Assembly: GCF_013155275.1 (NCBI RefSeq)
Contig: NZ_JABJXS010000002.1
Location: 582,900 to 646,899, forward strand
Direction: 5' to 3'
Length of the DNA: 64,000 bases
DNA from: Brenneria sp. hezel4-2-4
GTDB taxonomy: Bacteria; Pseudomonadota; Gammaproteobacteria; Enterobacterales; Enterobacteriaceae
Shown here: positions 9,598-18,315 of the stretch, piece by piece
Position numbering within the stretch: the stretch's first letter is position 1
How the letters are laid out: each line of letters starts with the position of its first letter
Program-made: the position numbers and the translations under genes
Notes under the pieces: generated by a model
Told to the model about the DNA's origin: nothing
What the model saw: only the letters and a program-made list of their open reading frames with translations
The model's database searches: none

Positions 9598-11367
9598 TTA
9601 TCCGTGCTGATGGTGACTCAGCCACGCCATGAAATCTTTTGGCGGCAGCGGCCGGGAGAAATAATAGCCCTGAACTTCATCGCAATCGAATTGCGTCAGG
9701 TATTCGAGCGTTTCTTTATTTTCAACGCCCTCCGCCAGAACATCGTAATCAAGCTTATGCAGCATACTGATGATCGATTCAACGATGGTTCGACTATCGT
9801 GATTGGTTTTAATATCCTGGATCAACGACTTATCCAGCTTGATGATGGTCGCCGGGATATTTTTCAGGTAACTCAAATTGCTGTAGCCCGCGCCAAAATC
9901 ATCCAGCGAAATCGTGAAGCCGCGCTGTTTTAGTTCGAGGATGGTGGCAAGCGTCTCGGAGCTTTCCACGATTTTTTGCGTTTCCACGCATTCAATTTCA
10001 ATATCAGCGCTCGTCAGCCCGTGGTTGCTAAGGATATTGACTAGCCGCGAAATAAAATTATCTTCAGCGAAATTACTGGCGGCGACGTTAATGGATATCG
10101 GAAATACAATGCCCGCCTGACGCCAGAGTTTTGCCTGCTGAGCGGCTTGCTGAATAACCCACTCGGTTAGCGGGCGCATCAGGGTCGTGCCTTCCGCCAA
10201 AGGAATGAAACGGTCGGGGTAAATCTCCCCCAAATTGGGATGATGCCAACGGATAAGGGCTTCCGCGCCGATCACGTTGCCGGTCTTGATATTCAGTTTG
10301 GGCTGATAAACCAGATACAGGCCGGGCTTGTTATGCTGCAAAACATCGGAAAGCTCGTTGAGCAGGGTAAAGGCGATTTGCTGCGCCTTATCGCTGCTTT
10401 CGTTGTAAGCGCATTGGCGGACATTATTTTTCATCGCATCCTGCACCGCGCTCATTGACTCGCGCAGAATGCGCTGCGGATCGTTTACCGGAACCTGAAA
10501 TTCCGTATAGCCGACAAATAATTCCAATTTTAATGGGACATGGCTGGTGATGCTTTCCGGGATATGATCGGCACAGCGCATCAGTTCAGCTAAAATCCGT
10601 TCTTTTCTATCCGCCTTGATCAGCAGGGCAAAGCGGCCGACGGCGACGCAATAGACATTTTCACGTGAATCAAACGCCAGGCGCAGAAACAGGCCGATAT
10701 CTTTCAGCACGCTTTCGACCGTCGGCATACCCAGCGCCCGCCCCATTTCATAGGCATAAGAGATATCAATGCTGTCAATGAGTATCAGCAGATAGTTTTC
10801 ATAGATATCCGTCATGTGATTAATATCCTCTATTAATCGCTGACGGTTCGGCAACATGGTGACCGCATCGATGAGGCCGATAGCATTACGGTATTTGATC
10901 AATGATATGGCGATGGCCGCCAGATTCTTTAGCGTGTGCAACTGGAGCATGCTGAACGTGCGGGGCGTATAGTCGATGACGCACAGGGTGCCGATGGCGT
11001 AGCCTTCTTCGGTGAACAGCGGGATCCCGGCATAAAAGCGGATATGCGGCGGGCCGGCGACATAGGGACTGTCTTTAAATCGTTCATCCTGCAAAGCATC
11101 CTGACAGATAAGAAAACAGCCGGTTTGCACGGTAAATTGATCGAACGAGCCGATTTTTTCCATTTCGTTCAAGGCGAAATTGGTTTTCGCTTTGACGTGC
11201 TGTTTCTGTGATCCGCTCAGGGTGATTAATGCGGTCGGCATTTTCAGCAACTGGCATGCCAGCACGGTGATCTTGTTAAGCGTATTATCCTGAAAGGTAT
11301 CCAGATCCTGCACGATATCCAGAGTCTGCATGCGTTTTTTTTCATCATGATTTAAATGGCGTAACAT
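9598..11367 (-). CDS. GAF-degenerate GGDEF-EAL protein, probable c-di-GMP phosphodiesterase
   Basis: Cytoplasmic signalling protein of 589 residues with no membrane segment. An N-terminal GAF domain (about 20-160) is followed by a GGDEF-fold domain (about 170-315) that lacks the GGDEF signature; the equivalent strand reads AVGRFALLI, so cyclase activity is not expected. The EAL domain (about 330-585) keeps the catalytic signatures: EALIRW, DDFGAGYSNLSYL, KLDKSLI, AEGVEN and QGYYFSRPLP. It should hydrolyse c-di-GMP, perhaps gated by the GAF domain. The ATG at 11367 has GAGGA upstream on the minus strand. A 10-bp hairpin overlaps its stop codon. It stands alone. Confidence 0.85.
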   Translation of the reverse strand: MLRHLNHDEKKRMQTLDIVQDLDTFQDNTLNKITVLACQLLKMPTALITLSGSQKQHVKAKTNFALNEMEKIGSFDQFTVQTGCFLICQDALQDERFKDSPYVAGPPHIRFYAGIPLFTEEGYAIGTLCVIDYTPRTFSMLQLHTLKNLAAIAISLIKYRNAIGLIDAVTMLPNRQRLIEDINHMTDIYENYLLILIDSIDISYAYEMGRALGMPTVESVLKDIGLFLRLAFDSRENVYCVAVGRFALLIKADRKERILAELMRCADHIPESITSHVPLKLELFVGYTEFQVPVNDPQRILRESMSAVQDAMKNNVRQCAYNESSDKAQQIAFTLLNELSDVLQHNKPGLYLVYQPKLNIKTGNVIGAEALIRWHHPNLGEIYPDRFIPLAEGTTLMRPLTEWVIQQAAQQAKLWRQAGIVFPISINVAASNFAEDNFISRLVNILSNHGLTSADIEIECVETQKIVESSETLATILELKQRGFTISLDDFGAGYSNLSYLKNIPATIIKLDKSLIQDIKTNHDSRTIVESIISMLHKLDYDVLAEGVENKETLEYLTQFDCDEVQGYYFSRPLPPKDFMAWLSHHQHG

Positions 11368-11434
11368 GCTGATTCCTCTTTACTCGTAACAACATATCTT
11401 ATGCTTACACAGTAGCATGGCGGCACCGGGCAAG

Positions 11435-12277
11435 CTAAGGCGTTAGTGATGACGATCTTGATTTGTTGGCCAATGTTTCCAGCGCTTGACGGATTGCCGT
11501 CACCGCAATGGCGCGATTATCCGCTTTATCACGATCGCCGGCGGCAGGCGCGGAACTTTGAATGCCCATCAGCACCCATCCCGAGGCGGTGCGCAGCAGT
11601 AACGGCGAACCGCTGTCGCCCGGCAAGGTATCGCATCGATGTGATAGCACCGCAGACTGGAGCCAGCCGGTAATCACGCAGTCCTGATGACGGTAAAGCG
11701 TATTCGGATGATCTTCAGGATAGCCCGCCTGCGTAACACGTTGCCCATGTTGCGCCAAGGCTTGCATCAATGCCAGGCGGCTATCTTGCCATATGGGCAG
11801 GGGGGTAATTCCCGGCGGCGTCCGCTTTAAGCGAATAAGGGCGTAATCCCACGGCGCAGCGGCAGGGGGAACAATCCAGCCGTCGCCATCGGCCTCCAGT
11901 CTTTCACTGAGTTTCTTATTGACCAAAACCTCAATGTCTTTTGCTTCATATTGCCAGCCGTTGTCTGTCGACAAAAAACGCAGCGCGACCGGCAGGTCCG
12001 GCTCGCTGTTGGCGGGGCTCAACACACAATGCCCGGCGGTGAGCGCCAGATGCGGCGAGATAAGCGTTGCGGTGCACAGATTGCCACTGGCGCTTTCAAG
12101 CTGGCCGATAGCCTGCCACGGCCATTGTGCGGCATCAGGAACCCGATCCCGATCGTCATGGTTGAAAAATAACCTCTGCTGCTGTTTTTCAGCTTCGGAT
12201 GCGGTATCTCCCGCCCAACTAAACAGGGTGAAAAAAGATAATGAACATAACAACCAGGCTGATATGCGCATGTACAT
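11435..12277 (-). CDS. ydgD: Secreted trypsin-like serine protease (YdgD-like)
   Basis: Chymotrypsin-fold S1 protease of 280 residues with an N-terminal signal peptide (ISAWLLCSLSFFTLFSWA, cleavage near residue 22). The catalytic triad is visible: His in TAGHC, Asp in WDYALIRL, Ser in GDSGSP. Predicted periplasmic. E. coli YdgD has the same architecture and the same neighbours (asr, ydgU), which supports orthology. The ATG at 12277 and one two codons inside are both possible. Substrate unknown. Confidence 0.85.
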   Translation of the reverse strand: MYMRISAWLLCSLSFFTLFSWAGDTASEAEKQQQRLFFNHDDRDRVPDAAQWPWQAIGQLESASGNLCTATLISPHLALTAGHCVLSPANSEPDLPVALRFLSTDNGWQYEAKDIEVLVNKKLSERLEADGDGWIVPPAAAPWDYALIRLKRTPPGITPLPIWQDSRLALMQALAQHGQRVTQAGYPEDHPNTLYRHQDCVITGWLQSAVLSHRCDTLPGDSGSPLLLRTASGWVLMGIQSSAPAAGDRDKADNRAIAVTAIRQALETLANKSRSSSLTP

Positions 12278-12411
12278 GTAATAGTGTGCCTTAATCTGGA
12301 CGTCAGCGATTTGTTAAATAGCTTTGATTAAATAACTATAGCGTCAATTTGCCGGGAAAGAGGATTGCTTGGCGGTGTTTTTAGCCAGTAATGGGAACTT
12401 AACCTGATGAT

Positions 12412-12495
12412 CTATAGAAAAAAGAGCAAGGCGATAAGTCCGCAGATAAGCACCAGGGATAGCATGATTTCAAATGAATAACGATGCGGCATCAT
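12412..12495 (-). CDS. ydgU: Small membrane protein YdgU
   Basis: A 27-codon gene between asr and ydgD. It reads MMPHRYSFEIMLSLVLICGL followed by IALLFFL: a short charged N-terminus, then one hydrophobic helix to the stop. From memory E. coli YdgU is also 27 residues with the pattern xxxRYRFEFILIILILCALI and occupies the same asr-ydgU-ydgD position. GGGA lies about 7 bases before the ATG at 12495; an alternative in-frame ATG at 12507 lacks a ribosome site. Probably a single-pass inner-membrane protein, function unknown. Confidence 0.75.
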   Translation of the reverse strand: MMPHRYSFEIMLSLVLICGLIALLFFL

Positions 12496-12506
12496 TCGAT
12501 ATCCCA

Positions 12507-12534
12507 TAAAAGAAACACCCGTCTTACCGGGTGT
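12507..12534 (-). terminator. Intrinsic terminator of asr
   Basis: On the minus strand a 7-bp stem ACACCCG/CGGGTGT (arms 12528-12534 and 12515-12521, 6-base loop) is followed by TTTCTTTT, 43 bases after the asr stop. It should end most asr transcripts before ydgU. Confidence 0.8.
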
Positions 12535-12576
12535 CTGAGGTGGATAAAAATCGGTCACGGCATAACGCCGCGCTTA

Positions 12577-12825
12577 TCAAGCCGCCGGCGTGGTGGTCGC
12601 CGGTTTGACGGTTTTGGCTTTTTTCGCTTGTTTTTTAGCGGCCTGTGCTTTTTGCTCGACCGTATTGGCTTTTTTCAGGTGTTTTTTATTGTGGGTTACT
12701 TTAGCCGGCGCGGTAGGGGCGGCCGCTTGAGCCGGGGCGCTGGGGGCGATGTCGGCGGCAAATGCTACGGAAGACAGACCCAGCGCCGCACCGGCGATCA
12801 TTACTACGACTTTATTCATCATCAT
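12577..12825 (-). CDS. asr: Acid-shock protein Asr
   Basis: Small periplasmic protein of about 82 residues: signal peptide ending [11 protein letters not shown], then an Ala/Pro/Lys-rich tail with the family's KAQAAKK repeat and HNKKHLKK segments. Asr is a highly basic, intrinsically disordered periplasmic protein induced by acid, proposed to buffer or act as a chaperone. Three consecutive ATGs (12825, 12822, 12819) leave the exact start open. A candidate RstA box lies upstream at 12929-12942 and an intrinsic terminator downstream, so it is probably monocistronic. Confidence 0.88.
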   Translation of the reverse strand: MMMNKVVVMIAGAALGLSSVAFAADIAPSAPAQAAAPTAPAKVTHNKKHLKKANTVEQKAQAAKKQAKKAKTVKPATTTPAA

Positions 12826-12928
12826 TATTTCCTCGTTATCTCATTCAGGTTTCGTGACCCGGGTTTGGGTCGGTGAAGAGAGCATAAAGAAAAGAGCAAT
12901 CGCGTTCCGTAAGTGATTGGTATCGGCG

Positions 12929-12942
12929 TGTAACAGTTTGTA
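12929..12942 (-). promoter_or_regulatory. RstA box upstream of asr
   Basis: The minus strand reads TACAAACTGTTACA, 12 of 14 positions matching the published E. coli RstA box TACATNTNGTTACA (mismatches at positions 5 and 7). It lies about 105 bases before asr and just after rstB. In E. coli asr is an RstA target, so the site is in the expected place. Confidence 0.75.
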
Positions 12943-12974
12943 CAGCGCCCGTTTTCAGCCAAAAGATCGCCGAG

Positions 12975-14279
12975 TTACCGATCGGCTCTCGGTGTGTCGG
13001 CGGTTTTCACCGGCCAGCAGAATCGGAAACGGGCGCCGCCCAGCGGGCTGCCGTCCACGGTGATGCTCCCTTCATAAGCGCGAACGATGGCATAAACGAT
13101 GGCCAGTCCCAGGCCGCAGCCGCCGCTGCTGTTTTCGATCCCGGCCTCCAGGCGAATAAAAGGCTCAAAGATAGATTTTCGATTTTCGGGTTCGATGCCG
13201 GGGCCGTCATCCTCAACCTGCAAACAGGCTCTGTCGCCGCCGTCCGGTTGCAGACTGATATGCAAGCGCGAGCGGCAGAAGCGCAGGCCATTGTTGACCA
13301 GATTATCCAGCACGCGCTCCATCAGGCGCAGATCGAGCGCGCCGAAATTTGCCCGGCGGGAAATATCAAGCGTGATGGTTTTGTCGGGATGGATCAGCCG
13401 AATATCATCGATTTTGGTTTGCAGCCAGACGGGAAGATCAATCTCGGCGAGGTGCAGCGTGACCTGTGGTCGATCCAGCCGGGCATAGGTAAGCAACTCA
13501 TCGATCAAAGCTTCAAGCTGACCAATATCCCGGTTTAATGCCAGCTGTTCCTCGTCGGTCAGATGTTCACTGATAGCGAGTCGATAACGGAGTCTTACCA
13601 GCGGCGTGCGTAGCTCATGGGCAATATTATCGATCAGTCGTTTTTTGCTGGTGATCAGCTGATTCAGGTTGTCCGCCATCAGGTTAAACGCGACGCCAAG
13701 CCGAAACAGGCTGGAGGTGTTATCGAAGTGCGTACGCGCTTCAAGGTGTCCATCCCCCAGGCGTTGAGCGGCGCTTTCCAGTTTCAGCATCGCCCGCCAG
13801 TGCGGGCGCATCCACAGGAAGACCGGCAACGCCAGCGACAGGCCGATCAACATGACCAGCAACAAGTCCAGCAAGCGCATTTCATGCAGAAAAAACAGAT
13901 AGGGAATCGGCCCGACCGCCAACACATAATGGCTGCGCGGAATACGCTGAATAAACGTGTATTCATCATCCAGGGCGACAATCGCGCCCTGATTCAACCG
14001 CTGCTGGGTTCTGGCGGGCAGCGTGTAGTTGCTCAGTGGTTCAATGTGCAGTTTAAACGACAGGTTCAAATCAAGCTGGTTGATGGTCTTATGCCAGTCG
14101 CGGGGCGGAATAGCGCGCAGCTCGTTACGGATCAGATAGAGCGAGCTTTTCATCAGGTCGTCCATGGATTGCCGTCCGGCGCGTTCGGCGGTGACTTTAT
14201 ACACCAGCCCGACCAGCAGGGTCATCACCACAAAGCAGGCAAACAGCAGCAGAAAAAACTGGATGAACAGCTTTTTCAT
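12975..14279 (-). CDS. rstB: Sensor histidine kinase RstB
   Basis: Inner-membrane sensor kinase of 434 residues (E. coli RstB 433). N-terminal TM (FIQFFLLLFACFVVMTLLVGLV), a periplasmic domain of about 100 residues, second TM (LLDLLLVMLIGLSLALPVFLW), HAMP, then HisKA with IDNIAHELRTPL (phospho-accepting His) and a HATPase domain with NLVNNGLRF, DDGPGI and GLGLAIV. It pairs with RstA through a 4-base ATGA overlap, so the two are cotranslated. Role: phosphorylates RstA in response to low Mg2+/acid signals relayed by PhoPQ. Confidence 0.95.
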   Translation of the reverse strand: MKKLFIQFFLLLFACFVVMTLLVGLVYKVTAERAGRQSMDDLMKSSLYLIRNELRAIPPRDWHKTINQLDLNLSFKLHIEPLSNYTLPARTQQRLNQGAIVALDDEYTFIQRIPRSHYVLAVGPIPYLFFLHEMRLLDLLLVMLIGLSLALPVFLWMRPHWRAMLKLESAAQRLGDGHLEARTHFDNTSSLFRLGVAFNLMADNLNQLITSKKRLIDNIAHELRTPLVRLRYRLAISEHLTDEEQLALNRDIGQLEALIDELLTYARLDRPQVTLHLAEIDLPVWLQTKIDDIRLIHPDKTITLDISRRANFGALDLRLMERVLDNLVNNGLRFCRSRLHISLQPDGGDRACLQVEDDGPGIEPENRKSIFEPFIRLEAGIENSSGGCGLGLAIVYAIVRAYEGSITVDGSPLGGARFRFCWPVKTADTPRADR

Positions 14280-15010
14280 GGTGCGACAGGCTCCCAGCTA
14301 TTAGGGGCGAACAGATAGCCTTTGTTACGCACCGTCTTGATGCGAAAGGGGTCCAGCGGATTGTCGTACAGCTTTTTACGCAAGCGGGAGACGGCGACGT
14401 CAATGCTGCGATCCATGCCATCGTAACTGACGCCGCGCAGACTTTTCAGCAATGCATCGCGATCCATAATGTGACCGGCATGGGTCGCCAGTTGCCAGAG
14501 CAGGTCAAAATCAGCGGTTGATAGCGCAATATTTTCGTCACCCAATGTAACTTCACGGTTAACCGGATCGATACGTAATAGGCCGAAATTCAGGGATTTA
14601 TGGATCTGCAACGGCGTAGCGGACGTAGCCGCCGCGGCTGACGTTGAGGCGGCATACTGCCGGAAATGCAGCCGCAGGCGGGCGAGCAGCACTGCGGGCG
14701 GGGTGGTTTTCAAAATATAGTCGTCGGCGCCCATTTCCAGCGCCAGAATATGATTCATATCGCTGTCCAGCGAGGTCAGCAGAACAATCGGGCCGCCATA
14801 CTGCGGACGCAACTCCCGGCAGAGGGTCATACCGTCTTTACCGGGCAGCATAATATCCAACAGCACCAGGTCGGGCTGTTGCTGTTCGACGAACGCCAGC
14901 GCCCGATCGCCACGCGGCTCCACCCGAACCTCAATATCATATTTACCCAGATAGGCGGCAATCAGCTTACCGACTTCAACATCGTCTTCTACAAAAACAA
15001 TTTTATGCAT
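14276..15010 (-). CDS. rstA: Response regulator RstA
   Basis: OmpR-family regulator of 244 residues. Receiver domain: acidic pocket FVEDDVEVG, phospho-acceptor Asp in DLVLLDIMLPGKDG, and a Lys that reads YILKTTPPAVL. C-terminal winged helix ends DRSIDVAVSRLRKKL and RTVRNKGYLF. E. coli RstA is 239 residues. It is the first gene of rstAB and is preceded by a PhoP box at 15084-15100. Known targets include asr, adjacent here with a matching box. Confidence 0.95.
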   Translation of the reverse strand: MHKIVFVEDDVEVGKLIAAYLGKYDIEVRVEPRGDRALAFVEQQQPDLVLLDIMLPGKDGMTLCRELRPQYGGPIVLLTSLDSDMNHILALEMGADDYILKTTPPAVLLARLRLHFRQYAASTSAAAATSATPLQIHKSLNFGLLRIDPVNREVTLGDENIALSTADFDLLWQLATHAGHIMDRDALLKSLRGVSYDGMDRSIDVAVSRLRKKLYDNPLDPFRIKTVRNKGYLFAPNSWEPVAP

Positions 15011-15083
15011 GGCATCCGTATCATCATGAACAATGCTGCCGATAGCATAGATCGATGGCTATTGCGGCACTAGTCATGAAGCG

Positions 15084-15100
15084 TAAACGGGTGTTAAACC
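15084..15100 (-). promoter_or_regulatory. PhoP box upstream of rstA
   Basis: The minus strand reads GGTTTA-ACACC-CGTTTA, two hexamers spaced by 5 bases, matching the PhoP box consensus (T/G)GTTTA-N5-(T/G)GTTTA except the first base of the second repeat. It lies 74 bases upstream of rstA. PhoP control of rstA is established in E. coli. Confidence 0.75.
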
Positions 15101-15117
15101 GCCGGCCGATTGTTATC

Positions 15118-15840
15118 TCAACGCAGCGGCCGGCCGCCATCCAGCGCGATGGTTTCTCCGGTGATATAGCGGCTGGCGAGCAGGTAGTCGACGAGCCGCA
15201 CAATTTCCTCTTCGCCTGGCGCGATTTTCATCAGGGATTTATCCAGCGCCTGCCGGCGATATTGCGCATCATCATGGGGATGAAACATGATCAGCGCGGG
15301 GGCGATGGCATTAACTTTGACTTCGGGCGCCAGTTTACGGGCAAAGGAACGGGTCATATTATCCAGCGCGGCTTTACTGGCGGCATAGGCGATATGTTTA
15401 TCACTGCCTTTTTCCACTACAAAGTCGGTCAGATGAATAATATCAGCGCCGGCGACGCCTTGACCGCACAGGCAGGGCTCCAGCAACTGATTGAGCAGAT
15501 AGGGGGTATAAACATGGATCTGGAGCATATCCGCCAGCGTCTTTTCCGGTGGAATATCGGCACTTTCCGCCTGCCAGCTACTGGCGTTATGGATAATCGC
15601 CCGCAGATGCGGCGTCAAGGTTTTGATCTGCTCGGCGAACGCATAAATCTGCTCGGTGGTGGAGAAATCAGCCGGCAGACAGACCGCGCCCTGTTGCGCT
15701 AATGCCTCAAGCTCGGGATAAGGCGTGCGTCTGCTGATGATGACCGGGATGTCCCGCGCCAGAAATGAGCGAGCCAAGGCCAGCCCGATGCGTCGGGCGC
15801 CGCCGGTAATCAATACGGGGGCGGAAGGAAAAGTTGCCAC
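15118..15840 (-). CDS. folM: Dihydromonapterin reductase FolM
   Basis: Cytosolic short-chain dehydrogenase, NADPH-dependent, reducing dihydromonapterin (and dihydrofolate weakly) in tetrahydromonapterin synthesis. The GTG at 15840, with AGGAG 8 bases upstream, gives 240 residues, exactly the E. coli FolM length; an upstream ATG at 15888 would add 16 unlike residues. Motifs: cofactor turn TGGARRIG, IIHNASSW, and active-site Tyr-x3-Lys in YAASKAALDN. The stretch HIAYAASKAALDNMTRSFAR is near-identical to E. coli. It lies upstream of rstA as in E. coli, without ydgC between. Confidence 0.93.
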   Translation of the reverse strand: MATFPSAPVLITGGARRIGLALARSFLARDIPVIISRRTPYPELEALAQQGAVCLPADFSTTEQIYAFAEQIKTLTPHLRAIIHNASSWQAESADIPPEKTLADMLQIHVYTPYLLNQLLEPCLCGQGVAGADIIHLTDFVVEKGSDKHIAYAASKAALDNMTRSFARKLAPEVKVNAIAPALIMFHPHDDAQYRRQALDKSLMKIAPGEEEIVRLVDYLLASRYITGETIALDGGRPLR

Positions 15841-15972
15841 AGTCAATACTCCTGAATTGGCTGGTAACACGACAATAAACCGTGACAATATACCTGAATA
15901 AACTATCTTGCATGATAGGGTTTTGTGGTGAAAATGTGCGATAAATCCGCTGGTAGAGAGGTGTAAAGGGGA

Positions 15973-16392
15973 ATGGAAACGCGTCGCCCTGAATCTGTAT
16001 ATTCCAGTGAAAAAATCTGTATCGATTACACAGATTATCTGGCCGCGCTATGCAATAAGCGCTGGCGTTTCATGGATGCCATGTATGGCGTGTTGCCGAT
16101 TTTCGGCATGGTGACGAAAGCGCCGTTAGCCAGACAGACGGCGCCCAAAGATCGGCTGAAAGTGCTCGCCTTGCAGGTCTTGTCCACGCAGGTGAGTGAT
16201 GAAACCAATATTGTCAGGCTGATTGCGCTGGCCCGGCGTCAGGGGCTGGACGCTTTTGACATCCAGTTGCCTTACCCGCTGACGCACGAGCAATTGAGCG
16301 TAATTGGCGAGGAGTTCCATGACTCGCTGTCATTAACCCAACGCGACGATCGTCTGTCCGTTCGTCTCGATTTACCCGCCGTGCCTCACTAA
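15973..16392 (+). CDS. Hypothetical protein
   Basis: Not recognised. A soluble protein of 139 residues without signal peptide, membrane segment or known motif. It is divergent from folM with AAAGGGG close to the ATG at 15973 and ends 31 bases before the convergent dauA stop. The composition (balanced charge, mixed helix/strand pattern such as VSDETNIVRLIALARRQGL) and codon use look like a real gene rather than a shadow. Neither folX nor ydgC resembles it. Confidence 0.6.
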   Translation: METRRPESVYSSEKICIDYTDYLAALCNKRWRFMDAMYGVLPIFGMVTKAPLARQTAPKDRLKVLALQVLSTQVSDETNIVRLIALARRQGLDAFDIQLPYPLTHEQLSVIGEEFHDSLSLTQRDDRLSVRLDLPAVPH

Positions 16393-16423
16393 AAAAACAT
16401 GTCGTCCGGCCGAGGTTTTCGTG

Positions 16424-18142
16424 TCATCCCGCGACCGCTGTTTTTCTTTCTTCCGCCGTTACTTCAAGCGCCTGCGCCAAAGAGCCGTAAAAGCTAAGAC
16501 GGCCTTCGACGGGGTGCACATTCGCACGGGCCAGCGTTTTCAACGGCTGGAACGGAATATCGGTAATGATGAGGTGTTTACCTGCCGGTAAGGCGTCGCT
16601 AAAGCGCAGAAGGGCGTTCAAGCCTCCGGCGTCCAGTACCGAAACGGCATCCCATTGCAGAATGATGGTTTGGTAATTTTCACTGCGCATCATCAAATCA
16701 TTAAAGATACGCTCGGCGGCGGCAAAGAACAGCGGGCCGTTGACGCGCAGCACCAATTGCTCCGGTTCCCGGGTTTCCGGCAATTCACTCAATTTGGTCA
16801 TCTGGGCGATGCGCCGCATAAACAGCAGCGAAGCCAGCACAATTCCGACGGTGATGGCGATCACCATATCGAACAAAACGGTCAGCGACATGCACAGCAG
16901 CATCACGATGATGTCGTCTTTCGGCCCATGACGCAGCAGGTCGATTACCTTATGCGCTTCACTCATATTCCAGGCGACGATCAGCAGCAGCGAGGCCATC
17001 GCCGCCAGCGGCAGGTAAGACAGCCAGGGCGCCAGCACCAGCAAGGCCAGCAACACCAGCAGCGAGTGGACAATGGCGGACACCGGCGACGTGGCGCCGG
17101 CGCGAACATTCGCCGCCGAACGGGCGATGGCGGCGGTGGCGGTAATGCCGCCGAAGAACGGGGCGATGATATTGCCAAAGCCTTGTCCCATCAGTTCGGC
17201 GTTCGAGTTGTGTTTTCTGCCGGTCATGCCATCCAACACCACGGCGCACAGCAAAGATTCAATGGCCCCCAGCATGGCCATTGAAAACGCCGCGGGCAGT
17301 AGGGCTGAGATACTCTGCCAGTCGAGTTTCATGGACTGACCGCCGGGCGTCACGACATCCCAGGGCAGAACAAGCTGCGGCAGGATAGGCGGAATGCCCT
17401 GGCCTTGTGTGCCATCGGCAAGCAGATAGCTGAAACGAGACCCGATGGTCGCCACCTCGCCGCCAAACAGCGACACCACGCCCATTACCGCAACGCCCGC
17501 CAGCAATGCCGGCAGATGGCCCGGCAAGCGGATCCCCAGTTTGGGCCAGCCGATCAGCACCAGCAGCGTGGCGACGCCAATCAGCGTATCGCCAATTTGT
17601 AAGGTGGGCAGAGACTGGGCCATCGCTGAAACTTTTTCAACATAGTGTTCGGGCACCACGGCCATCTGCAAACCGAAGAAGTCCTTGATTTGCATCGTAC
17701 CGATGGTAATCGCGATCCCCGAGGTAAAACCGAGGGTGACCGACAGCGGAATATATTCGATTAAGCGCCCGAGACGGCATATTCCCATCAGCAGCAGAAA
17801 CACGCCGGAAAGCAAGGTGGCGACCAGCAAGCCAGACAGGCCGAACTGTTGCGATACGGGATAGAGGATGACGACAAAAGCCGCCGTCGGGCCGGAAACG
17901 CTATAGCGGGAGCCGCCGCTGACCGCGACGACGATCCCGGCAATCGCCGCGGTATATAAACCATATTGAGGAGGAACGCCGCTGGCGATAGCCAGCGCCA
18001 TTGCCAGCGGGATGGCAATAATCCCAACCGTGATCCCTGCAATAATGTCCTGGGTAAAACGTTGAAGTGTATATTTTTCGCGCCAGCACGCCTCGATCAG
18101 GGCGCTGAACGGTTTGATACCGTTAATTCCATGCGTTTTCAT
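16424..18142 (-). CDS. dauA: SulP-family C4-dicarboxylate/anion transporter DauA
   Basis: Inner-membrane SLC26/SulP transporter of 572 residues. The N-terminal half has the family signature [20 protein letters not shown] and [19 protein letters not shown], followed by about 12-14 hydrophobic segments; a C-terminal STAS domain (about 440-560, [20 protein letters not shown]) follows. The sequence is close to E. coli DauA (YchM), which imports succinate and other C4-dicarboxylates at acidic pH. It is transcribed alone; the hypothetical gene at 15973 converges on it. Confidence 0.92.
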   Translation of the reverse strand: MKTHGINGIKPFSALIEACWREKYTLQRFTQDIIAGITVGIIAIPLAMALAIASGVPPQYGLYTAAIAGIVVAVSGGSRYSVSGPTAAFVVILYPVSQQFGLSGLLVATLLSGVFLLLMGICRLGRLIEYIPLSVTLGFTSGIAITIGTMQIKDFFGLQMAVVPEHYVEKVSAMAQSLPTLQIGDTLIGVATLLVLIGWPKLGIRLPGHLPALLAGVAVMGVVSLFGGEVATIGSRFSYLLADGTQGQGIPPILPQLVLPWDVVTPGGQSMKLDWQSISALLPAAFSMAMLGAIESLLCAVVLDGMTGRKHNSNAELMGQGFGNIIAPFFGGITATAAIARSAANVRAGATSPVSAIVHSLLVLLALLVLAPWLSYLPLAAMASLLLIVAWNMSEAHKVIDLLRHGPKDDIIVMLLCMSLTVLFDMVIAITVGIVLASLLFMRRIAQMTKLSELPETREPEQLVLRVNGPLFFAAAERIFNDLMMRSENYQTIILQWDAVSVLDAGGLNALLRFSDALPAGKHLIITDIPFQPLKTLARANVHPVEGRLSFYGSLAQALEVTAEERKTAVAG

Positions 18143-18276
18143 CTAAGAGAGAACCAATAAAAGAAGAAACAAAAATGGCGGGCCGGCTGGGTCCGTCGTA
18201 GAAATGCGCTATATACGATACGCCGGATGTGCTTGGAAGATCCAGATATACATCAAAGGTAAGCGGATTGAGGCAG

Positions 18277-18304
18277 GCCGACACTGCGGGAATACAGTGT
18301 CGGC
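18277..18304. other. 10-bp inverted repeat downstream of chaA
   Basis: Arms GCCGACACTG (18277-18286) and CAGTGTCGGC (18295-18304) form a perfect 10-bp stem with an 8-base loop, 11 bases past the chaA stop. There is no T-run on either side, so it may protect the transcript end or assist termination rather than be a classical terminator. Confidence 0.6.
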
Positions 18305-18315
18305 AGGCGGGGCGA

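Noticed and set aside
9586..9607. 10-bp hairpin overlapping the stop of the EAL gene
   Set aside because: Perfect stem GCACGGATAA/TTATCCGTGC but with a 2-base loop and no T-run; too weak to call a terminator.
15973..16392. folX in the expected position near folM
   Set aside because: The product does not resemble FolX (no IxNLRLRTFIGI-type start); left as hypothetical.
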